A stretch of DNA of 64,000 nt from Aulostomus chinensis (lineage: Eukaryota > Chordata > Actinopteri > Syngnathiformes > Aulostomidae), in NCBI GenBank assembly GCA_037954235.1, contig JBBMOA010000012.1, positions 12,969,144 to 13,033,143 on the forward strand, read 5' to 3'. This document shows, one piece after another, positions 49,001-60,606 of this stretch. Made by a program: the position numbers and the translations under genes. The notes below the pieces were generated by a model. That model was not told the origin of the DNA. It saw nothing but the letters and a program-made list of their open reading frames with translations, and did no database searches. The stretch's first letter is position 1; every line of letters begins with the position of its first letter.

Positions 49001-52000
49001 AAGGTCAGTTGAAGTTTTTCAGCCACTAAAGCACCACTGGAGTTTTACAGGAAAAGGGCCACTCAGATTACAGCAAATATGGTGTATAGTAGCATTTTAT
49101 CATTTTATTTGGTATTTTCTTCATGTTAGAAAATTGATCTCCATTCACTTTAACTGCTAGGGACATTGCTGCAATACTTTTTAATTTCAGCAGTGTTTTA
49201 GCGACTTTAAAGATGTCCTTCCATTGGCATGAGGGTGGACTATCCCTTTAAGCTCCATGTCTGAATATTTTTTAATTGATTCTGTTTTAGCCTCTTTAGT
49301 TATTGCTTGGTTTATTTTGAAAGCGTCGCCGTACGTGTCCTCATCTGTTAGTATTTCCTGTCTTTGCCCTTTCTTAATAGTCTGGCATTTTTCCTTGTAT
49401 TCCCAGGGTTGTTTTGTTGTTGTTGTTGTTGTTGTGATTCATTCCTGGTGTTTTACGTTTAGACTGTTTTGATTTATTTATTTTTCCCTATGCCTTCTCT
49501 GCTGGACTCACAGGTTGCAGCCTTTGCATTCTACACAAGCTGAGCGAAATGTTCATAAACCAAAGGTTGAGATGTGAAATACCTAAAGTCTTAAGTCTAA
49601 TTCCTGGTTTCCTGTTTTTAACATATGAACTGGAATAAATCCAAATTTTAGAGCAAATCTTGAGCATCAAACATATCACTGGTTTTCTTCATTGCAAACA
49701 ACGATAGTCTCTCTCTATATTCCGACATTATTTGAGAATGAAAACAATACAGTCATATCTCCTTCGCTGTCCCCGGGTTGAACCGTGATACAGGGGAACA
49801 ATGGGTTGCTACAGCATGTCACAGTCAACAGTTGTTCATGTTGTACTGCCTCTACTCTGTATGATGGGGCTCTGTATATGTAGCCTACCATTTAGCCCTA
49901 CCACTCAGCCGGCCCTCAGTCAGACCACTGTAATTAATTTTTAGAGAGCTTTCCTGAAATCCCACAGGATCACTTGAGCGAGGTTAGCAAAGCTTTTTCT
50001 CTGCCTGCCTGTCCGCTGATGACTGTCATGGGGATTTACATGTGGATTTTTTTTTTAAACCAGCATATTCTCTCTCTCTTCTTTTCTTTTGATTTTATTT
50101 TTAGATTTCATTCTCAGTTGGGAATGACGAAAAGGTGACTTTGTTTCATCTGTGCAGTCAGATAAGACGATGCACACTGAGCTGAGGCTCTCTTGCCATC
50201 GATGCTTTCTTATGAAATAACCTGAATTTTCCAACACAGCGTCTGAAATAACCCACAATATTCCATCCTTGGATGGAAATTGTTTGGAGAAAATTCACCA
50301 TTTCCTGTACAAGTTGTATTGGTAATATGAATGATAACTGTTGCAGCTATGGTAGAAATTTTATTAAACCGTAAAAAATCTGCATATTAATAATAACAAG
50401 CAATATTAGCCTTGTTAAAAGTCTTCAAAGGAGTTTAAGTATGTCTATAGCTATGCACATTATCTTTAATGTCACCACCAATGAAATGTTTCTTGAAGGA
50501 AAAGCTTATGTTATTAATCCATCCGTCGTCATCTTCCGCTTATTCCTTACTAGTAAGGGTCGCGGGGGGGGGGGGGGGGGGCTGGAGCCTATCCCAGCAT
50601 CTACGGGCGAGAGGCGGGGGGGTTCACCCTGGACAGGTCGCCAGTCCATCGCAGGGCCAACATACAGAGACGAACAACCATTCACACTCACAGTCACACC
50701 TATGGTAAACTTAGAGTGTCCAATCAGCCTCGTCCCCAAATTGCATGTCTTTGGACGGTAGGAGGAAGCTGGAGTACCCGGAGAGAACCCACGCAGACAT
50801 GGGGAGAACATGAAGACTCAAACAGAAAGATCCCGCACCCGAGCCGGGACTCGAACCCGGAACCTTCTTGCTGTGAGGCCACAGTGCAGACCACTGCACC
50901 ACCGTGCATCCCCATGTTATTAATCAATTGTTCTAATATATCCAGGAAACAAGTTAAGTTGACTTAGTTACTAAAATTTCTCCAAACTAAACTAGTATTA
51001 GCCTGGCTGGCAAAACAGCGCAAATTCAATGTTAAAACAAATGCTAACATTAGTCATCAATGCTAATCAAGTGGAAAATCATTCTTTCTGTGACGCTGGT
51101 TGAGAGGTTAGCATTAGCATCATTGATACCCTTCGCGACAATCGCAAAGAGGAGGTATAGTCCATGTTGGTGATGTTACAGGGAGTTCTGAATGGGGGAA
51201 TTTGGTGGTGAAAAATTATTTTGATCTGAAAATCTCTCAACAGGAAGTACTGTTAGTGTACACAGTGGACTGCAACGCAGCTGTAACGTGGCCGAATATC
51301 TCGAGCACATTAGTGGATCAGTGCACTATAGATAGATGGATGGAAAGATAGATATTGGGATTTTATTGCTCAATCTAAGTTATATGTAAGCATATTATAT
51401 CCAAATTCTACTCAAGTTAATTATTCAATTATAACATCTTCATCAATTACAAATCTGATCCCACACCAGGAGGACTGTGTCCTGTCTTGACACTCTGTTG
51501 CGGGTAAACAGACCTCTGTTGCTGCAGATTTTGCCATCTGGAGATGTGCATCTCCGTTTGCTTTCCCATGGGCTGATGTCACACTGGAATTCACATTTGT
51601 CTCCATGCCAACCAGCAGCACAGTAGCAGTTTCCACAGTAACACTGGCCATGGCCTGGAAGCAGATCAGAACGCACATGCAACATCTGATGAGTTCACAT
51701 CTGTCAGTGCTGTAACTTGCACAGCAAATAGATTTCTACACAACCCATTGTTTTTAGTCTCGAGGAAATGTTTTAATACTTCAAAAAAGGGTGTATAACT
51801 ACGATCCCATATAAGAAAGATACCCTCAATGAAACATTTCACGTTTTCAAATTTGAAATCCTTACCACAGATGGATACACGGGAAATTTCTTTCTTGGAT
51901 GAACATCAATCTCTTCTGGAAATCTGATTATTAGCTTTGTTGTAGGTTGGATGAGAAGACCGATATTGATTTCACATCTGTGCCTTCAGTTTAGAGGCAC

Positions 52001-52794
52001 TACTCTAGCAGGTTTATTCACGTGTGTGCAGAAACAGGGAAACAAAGAGTTTGAGACCACCAGACTGTTGCTGCTTCATACCTGCACTGAAAATCCTGCG
52101 ATGTAAAAATGCAGGTGAATTTATTTCTACTTACTGCCCTGTTGTCTTTGTTCATGTTTCTCTATTTCATATCTTCCTCTATTTCCTTTTGTGGTACTGT
52201 GAATTTAACGGAGTGGGCATTTCCAATCCCCAAATTTGCTCCCACTCCAATTACAAACTTACTTGTTGGTCCCAAAGACAATGTGGTGTTGTTAAAAACT
52301 CTGTGCTGATGATTCTATTTTCGTATTATGTATATATTACTATATCCATGTAGCTTCCTCTCTGAGCTTGAGAATGAGAACTTTCCAAAAAAATATGGAT
52401 TCAAAAGCGTTATGTTAACTCAGAGCTTTGTATCTGATGCTAAGCTGGGAATATTATACCTGAATCTCTCTTGATGACATGAAAATAAATTAGTTCAGTC
52501 CAGTATGATGTGGATGTGGATGAGGAGAGAAGATGTGGCATTTTTTCATTTTAATACAACCTTACTCAGATACTCCCTGTACTTCAGGGAAGGATATACA
52601 GTACATGCTTTGTTGTGTTTAATACAAAGTAAGTAAGGAAGTACCTTTAACATTTGGTAATGTAACATTCATTGTCAGGCCTTTGCCTCTGACAAGTTCT
52701 AAGGCCAAAAATCACCTGTTACTGAGTGACACTAATGGCCACAAAGTTAATATCCATATGATGACTATGGAGGGTCTTCAATACACTCATACTG

Positions 52795-52866
<72 letters not shown>

Positions 52867-53055
52867 ATTTGGTGGGCTGTGAAAGGAACTGTGAGGCATA
52901 CCTCCACACACATCGCCAGTCTCCTCATCAAGACACTCGCTGTCGTCACACTCACAGAAACGTCCCGTCACCAGGCCCCTGTTGTCGTTATTGTCACACA
53001 TACAGCTGCCACAGTGGCAAGTGCCTGTTAAGAATAGCAGTTTCATGGTTGATGA

Positions 53056-53094
<39 letters not shown>

Positions 53095-53216
53095 TGTGTG
53101 TGTGTGTTCTATAGTCTGTTGTTGAATGTGAATATGATTTGATGCAATGCACAGTGAACCCAGCTGGTTTGCAGATGTGCGTTGGAGGCATTCAGTCTGT
53201 TGGCTTAAGGTTTAAG

Positions 53217-53258
<42 letters not shown>

Positions 53259-56200
53259 GTGTGTGTGTGTAGGTGTGTGTGTGTGTGTAACTTAACAGTA
53301 ACTTAATCAGATTTATCAGTAAGTTTATCTTTATGAACAGATTGTTGCACAAGTCAGTTGCACGATAATACACATTCAACATTAATAACAATAAGCATTA
53401 TACACATATTGCTCAATAGAAGGTGCTACAGATGCTCAAATGTTATGTGATAACTTTCTGTAAAGTCTATTATGAAGATGGAGTTGTGGTTCCAGTACCT
53501 CTGTTGGAGCAGACTACCCCCTGTGGGTTTTTGCAGAGCTCTTTGCTCTTCTTGTTGGTTAGGTTACATTCCTCCTGGAACTGGCAGGCATCGCCAAACC
53601 AGCCTTCATCACACTCGCACATGCCACAATCACAGTATCCACGATCTAAAAGGAGATACAACCACACACCATATGCTATTTACCAGTGTTGAGTACATGC
53701 TCATTGTCAGTTGGTTAAAATTACCCCCAGTGGAACCAGTACACAAGTGAGTGTTCTTTGCAAGTGACTTTCAATGACTATGAAAGACCCACTTATCTAA
53801 GTGATTCTGTTTTAATACTAGTAGCATTATAGGTAGCTGACCCGTAAGTGAGCGACTATCTCCATCCCTCAAATGAAAACCAAAGTTTTTCTTTGCAGAA
53901 AAAAACAAACATCTGGGGCATCTCAGTTTTTCCATATTTCATTTTGGAAAATACTCACCACAAAATAATACCACTCTTATGATCTTTGAACCGTAAATAC
54001 AAACCTTAGCAGTACAAGATAACGTTGCGTTATTAACAAACAAACGACGCATGACTTGGGGTAGAGTGGCCGTCTAGCAACCAAAGGGTCGCTGGTTCGA
54101 TCCCCAACCCCGGTGACCATGTCAAATTGTCCTTGAGCAAGATACTGAACCCATAATTGCTCCTGATGAGTAGGTTGGCGCCTTGCATGGCAGCCTCCAC
54201 CATCAACATGTGTGAATGTGTGTGAATGGGTGAATGAGATGACACTGTAAAGCGCTTTGAGTACCACTAAGGTAGAAAAGCGCTATATAAAATTGAGTCC
54301 ATTTACCATGACTTCAAGTAGCTTTGATCGTTCTGTTTTTGGCACGATAACATTTAATGTCTCCCTCAACCTTGAGTCATCATGCCAAGACACATGATCT
54401 TTGAAGTACGAATAAAATTGTTAGCGGTTTAAGACAATATTTTGCTGTTAACATACAAAGGACGCACGATTGAGTAGCTTTGTGCTTGTTCTGTTTTTAG
54501 CTTATCATTTAATGTCTGTGGCAACTTGCCGTCTTCATTCGCCACTCAAAAGCAACTGCCATTTTTTGGACACATAAATGCTTGAAAACTGCAGTATTTA
54601 CCTATTTTATGCTGAAAAAAATCATTACATGTCTTAGCTCATGTGAACCACTGCCCTTATTTCAGGCATTCAACTGAAAACCCACTCAAAATTCCTGTTG
54701 AGTTTCAGTTCCTGTTCGACTTTACTTATTTCTGGGTTTTGGGACTCATTCCAGCATCACTCTATTAAGGCATGCATAAATGTATGGACTTTTCTTTGTA
54801 TAGTGAGCAAGCAGGCAGCACCATGTCGCTTTTAAAATTCTTAGTATATTTCCAATACAACCCTTGACTTCCTCATCCATCACTCAGAGTTACCTTGCTC
54901 AGTGCTGAGAGGCCTTACACAGCAGCTTGTCACTATTTCTCATCATTTGGCAGGCTGTCATGAGAAATATGAAATACAGGAGGAATCATGCAGTATGATG
55001 CAAATGAAGGCTGCTGACAAGTTATTATGAATGTTACTCCCATTGCATTTAGCAACGTGGGGCCTTGTGTGTCATATTCAATCATCCTCCTAATTCATTC
55101 ATCATGTAAATGTGGCGTCCTTTTCAAGGGCTCTCTATCAGTCATTAACAGCAGGCAAGTCTCCTTTCTATCCTGATTATCTACACATACATCTCAGAAA
55201 ACGTAGTTTCGCGCTTGGCGAAAAGAAGAAAGCACATTTTAAACAACGGGGAAAGTAAAAATATGAAATGAATTTAGATATATAAATGGTGATATTTTCA
55301 TACAGTAGCTAGTTGCAAAAGCGTGAGGAAATGAGGAAATAAAATGATTTCAGACAAAACTACTTTCAAATTTGTACAATCTTTTGAAGCTATACAGCAA
55401 ATACCGGTTTTCTCATCAACAAGCAAAAACAGCAATTATGTAACAGTAATTCAGGTCCTCTTGAAGCCACAGAAAATAGCAGCTTCCACTGCTCATTTTT
55501 TATGATTACCATCACCCCTAATATTATTTATTATAACTTGATGGATAAATCTAAATAAGATTACCGATGTGGACATGTCTTTATGGATCAATCATGTCTC
55601 ATTCTAAACGGGAACTACCGTGCAATAGCTGTGAAACAGAATTAGATTAAAATCTCTCCAATTTGATTCAGTAGAATATTAGAAAGTCACTGCCACCCAC
55701 TAGCACCCATTAAGCTCCGCTTGAAAATCAGTCTGACATACAGAGTAGCCCCCGTCGTTGTCTGCTCGGCCAAAGCCTATGTGTGTGGGAAGGTGCCTGT
55801 CTTGTTGACAGTTTATCTTTCCAGGCAGTAATTCTCTGAGTCTTGGGGGGTGTCAGAGTTCTTCCCACGCGCCTCTGTCGGACACACCCAGCCAATCAGG
55901 TCCCGTCTGATGCCCAGACACATCCAATAGGGGCCAGAAATTGGGAGCATCAGTGCCTGTAATAACAGGTGATGCAGTGTTACCATGATTAAGGAGAGGA
56001 GGGTGAGTCAGACACTGAACTAATTTAAGGTTTAAAATGTGACTTGATCCAGTTTAACGATAAAGAAAAAATAATTTTGTGAGGCAGAGGTTTATAGATG
56101 TGTAGATGTATGCATATTAGAAGTAATTCTGCCATTTGGTGCAGGTTTAATAAACACTAAAAGTAATTTACTCTCAGCGAGGAGCCCAGACAACCATTCT

Positions 56201-56508
56201 GATGTATCAGTTTGGTTTCAATCAGAAGCCAAACTATGAGGCAAAGCCTCCGATGCATATTGCAAATCCAGAAACTAATTTCTTACTTGTGCTTGATGTT
56301 TCCTCTCCGGAATGACATCCCCACCCCCCACCCCTCGCTTCATTTGTTTAGATCATGTTCTTTATAACACCATTCTCATCTTGGTGAGTAATTATTCGTC
56401 CTTGCTTCCTTCCCCTCTCCCTGTGTCTTGTGGAGCGTGAAACAACAGCACGTCAGCTCGTTTTCTTTGAAAAAGATCTAGGAGACACCTGTCTCAGGTA
56501 ATAACTCA

Positions 56509-56549
<41 letters not shown>

Positions 56550-59500
56550 CTGGCCTTAGATTGAGGTGCCCTCACTTTTATCCCTCAGGTTTTTATAATT
56601 CTCTACCTAGGCGTTCAATTGTCAACTTTCATATCATCATAGCTTTGTAATGCCACTAAAGAATTTGTTAAAACCTACTGGAAGTATGATCAGAGAAATT
56701 GTGAGAGCTCTTGTCGGAGCTCAATCACAGTTGCCTTTGACTGTGAGACCTGGACGCACTTGAGTGGCATTTTCTTCTTGCAGCCTTCACTGGAATCATT
56801 AGGTGAGTCACCGCTCAGGCACGCTGCCCGGGAAAGCTCAGAATATTTAAGTGAGAGCACATTACAATATGTATTTGAAAGAGTACAAAAACATAAAACC
56901 AAAACTCAGATACATGAGTGTCCTTAGTTTCTGTTTGTTTTTTTTCTGTCTTTGGGAAATAACAGGAATGATGCATATTAGTCAAACTGGACAGCCACTT
57001 AGCACCATTAGAGAGCTGTTCTCCAGTTATTACTTAGAATCATCTGCCTGTGTTGTGTGTGCATTGGCAGCTGCTCAGCATAGATTATGTAAAGTGCATC
57101 TGGAGGAGGTTTGGATCAACTCTGGCCAACTGACTCCTTATGAGCTGCTGACATGACCTGCGGTGGGAGCTTCTCTGGTGGGGGGAGGGGGGGGGGGGGG
57201 GGGCACAGAGGCTGGGAGCCAGACCCTGAGAGAAGCCAAAAAATGTGAACCATCCATTTATTGGGGGGGGGGGGGGGGTGTTGGGGGGGGGGGGGGTTGT
57301 TCTTATGCTTGCTCCTCCTGTGAGAGATGAGCTGTGCAGGACACAAACATAAGCCGACATAGTTGGCTGCAGGGAGAACAGCTTTTATTACAGATATGAA
57401 CTGCTACCCCTGCTAGATATCAAGAATCTTTGATGTCGGAACAAATTCAAATAATGGATCAATATTTCTATCACAGATTGAACTGGAAAAAATAATACAA
57501 ATCAATAAATGTTGACTGTACAAATGTTTTGATATAAGCGTTTAAGAAGTTTTAATTCATGCTTTTGAACAATGCTAATGCCAATGCCTGCAGCTCTCTG
57601 TGTTTCAGAACAGCAGAGAAGGCCAAGAACAGGCTGTCTGAACACACACCAGAGGAAAACACAGAGAAGCAGAATGAAACTCAGAAAGTGAGAAAGAGAG
57701 AGAGAGACAGAGAGAAAGAGAGAGATATTTCCCCTCAGTTTTCCAGTGAGAGGGGGAAAAAGAGGGAAGGCTGTCGAAGGCGAGCAGGAAACACTGCCAC
57801 GTTGAGCCTCATCTATGAAACCCAGTACCAGGATTAAAACATGACATAACTTTAACTTCTTGCTTTTCATTTCACAGTTATATTTGACAACTGTGTATGT
57901 TACAAGTGGTTCAGTTTCATATAAACTATCGGTCAAATTTTGGAAGTCATAGAAAGAAGTGTATAAGGACAAGAGCAGGAAGAAAGACATATAGTAAAGG
58001 GAACATGTGGAATACAATGACAGGATAGTTTTACACATCTGGTAAACAGATGTTGGTCCAGACATCGTCACATTGCTCCGTTGCAAAGTGTGTGTGCAGA
58101 GGTAAAGACAAACAAACAAAAACACACCAAAAAATAAATAAATTAAAAAATCGAATATGACAAATCAAGGCATAATCGACTAAAACTGATCCATCTTTTT
58201 GGTCCAGTTACGAAAAAAAAAAGTGGTATTGTAATGAAACCCATGGGATTGTAAGGTGCAAAATACAATGGCACAATTTTTTCACGCCATGGGTGAAATA
58301 GTGCACAGTATTACAGGCCAACCAGAAAAACATCACGCTTGATGCAAAATCAGCCATCCTCCGAGGAACATGCGGGGGCTTGCATTTATTTTTGTTCGAT
58401 AAAATTCAGTGCAAAAAATCAGCTGGAGGTTTGAAATATTACATTTTTCATTTGATGCAGGAGCCGCTATTTTGCTAGAAGCTACGTCAATTCCTCAACT
58501 TCAGTTGTGCAACATCAGTTGTACTATGTGACACATTATCACCTTGGGTACACAATCATGTGAACACAATGAAGGCGGCAAACCCATCCCATTAATTACA
58601 TGAGATTCATACAAGCATACCAGAGATTACACGTTGCCTTTTGTGCATACAGTCTTGTCGTTACTGACATAATACTACATTGTAATAGTTTCCTGATATA
58701 TGGGAGGAGCAGAATCATAATTTGCCCCAGTAAATTTTAAAATTATTTGAACTAATTCAGTGCTAATGGGAGCATATGTATGGGACCACAAACATGCAAC
58801 ACGGTTCTTTATTGAATCATTCTACAACCGCCTACTTTATATGACTGTCTAATCAGGTGTTGATTTTTCTTATATACTTTTTTTTCTCCAGGTACATTCT
58901 GCCCTTATGTTGTAATATGTCTCAGGACCATGTTTTTGCACTCCAAATAAACTTGAATTGAAACCCCCACCCCCAAGAAAAGAATGAAGAATTATGCTTG
59001 CAGCTATTATTCTGTGGAGAAGAATACTCTCCATCCATAACAACAAAAAATAACGAGCAATTTTACTCAGAATGAGTGTCCAAAGAGACCGATTTATTCT
59101 CTTTTAATCATTCCCAAAAAAGAACCTGCATATTTCACTATACAAATTAATGTCACATGTCCTCACAGCACCTCCATCCCAGCCTTCACAGAGCGAGACC
59201 ACCCGCGGCGCTTTACTCCTCTATAGAAACAGACAAAGAGGAACGTATAGAGCTTCCACTTCAACTGACTTCTGAAACCTCCGTAACAAAAGGAGAGACC
59301 GTGGAGGTCATTTCAAAGGCTCTGTCTTGAAAGCGCTATTCACTACGCAAACACAGTAAAGAGCTTAAACAACAAAACACTGGAAGCATTTTAACTATTT
59401 TAAAAATATATCCGTTTTTTTTTTAATGACTGAAAAGTAATGAATTAGTCTGTGTTTGCCTGATGAGTGCCATCCAAGGTAAAAGAACATCCCAATGCCA

Positions 59501-60529
59501 GAATGTTTTGGAATGGAAACACACACGTTTTTATCCCTAAGGAGAAAAATCTATTGGATCTTATCAGCGGGCAGCTGTGAGAGGCAGAGATAAGGGAGAG
59601 GATAAGGGAGGAGAAATTGGCTGCCAATCTTAGGCAGCACACTATGCAAGCTGCATGGGCCATTGAGCAATGGGGGGGGGGGGGGGTTATATTCCTCTCA
59701 ATATGCTTTGAATAGATTTGCTGGGACTACATGCACTTAGGCATGTGATTGTGTGAGTGTTCGTGTGTATCACACTATGAAAATGTGTCTGATCCTTTGT
59801 GTATGTGTATGTGTATGTGTGTGTGTGTGGGGGGGGGGGGGGCTGGTCCCTCTGAGTTTTGCTTCAGTCCTCTGATGTTCCTGATTTACATCCAGTTAAC
59901 ATCAACATCAGTGTTGAATATCTCCAATACTCCTTATCAAAGACTTTTCCTTTTCTTTATCGTCAATGTAGGGATGAATGATTAGAAAAAAAATGTGTGC
60001 TGGTAATTATTCTGACTGCTTTTGCAATTGCGATACATATAAGAAGCAATTATCATTCTTGTATCATTTGTATTCAAATTAATGTAAAACCAGACTGAAA
60101 TGATAATGGAGTGACTCCTACAGAGGGATTTGTACCAAACGAAGATGTTTTATTAAGTCTATAGAATATGATGAGCCTGCAGCCCATACTTGACACACAT
60201 TGGCCACATGTATTTAGCATATATTACTTCATTTATATCATCCTCTATCAAGCCTTTACACAGTAAGAGACTGAGCCACTTTGATTTAGGGATCGACTAC
60301 TGCTACCTGAATTTTTATTATCTGGCTTGTTTGCACTTGGTTTGACTGTTTGATTTATTTTAATTCATTGTATTTTATCGTGGCTCAATTTTACCTGGTT
60401 TTATTATTTAAATTATTGGCTCACACTCAGTGTTAATATATGTAGTTTCATGTAAGTCTCTGTCTTTAAGTGGTTTGCTTTATTTTACAGCAGCTTGGAA
60501 TTTGATGTAAATTTCCCTATGGGACAATA

Positions 60530-60606
<77 letters not shown>

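Larger units (their letters stand above)
47695..51513 (-). other. itgbl1 intron 5
   Basis: Contains a probable MITE relic (48937-49251), a (GTT)n tract at about 49414-49435 and a near full-length SINE (50508-50925). No gene. Confidence 0.85.

Noticed and set aside
50847..50857. tRNA-gene-like box B (and the one near 54090)
   Set aside because: Each belongs to a SINE head; no cloverleaf with anticodon and acceptor stems can be drawn, so no tRNA gene is called.
50441..50967. Several open frames on both strands (also 31290-31527)
   Set aside because: Explained by SINE copies of one family; the similar peptides in both places arise from the shared repeat.
57502..58125. 207-codon open frame on the - strand in itgbl1 intron 2
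   Set aside because: Hydrophobic low-complexity product partly encoded by GA/CT-rich sequence; no domain or exon borders seen.
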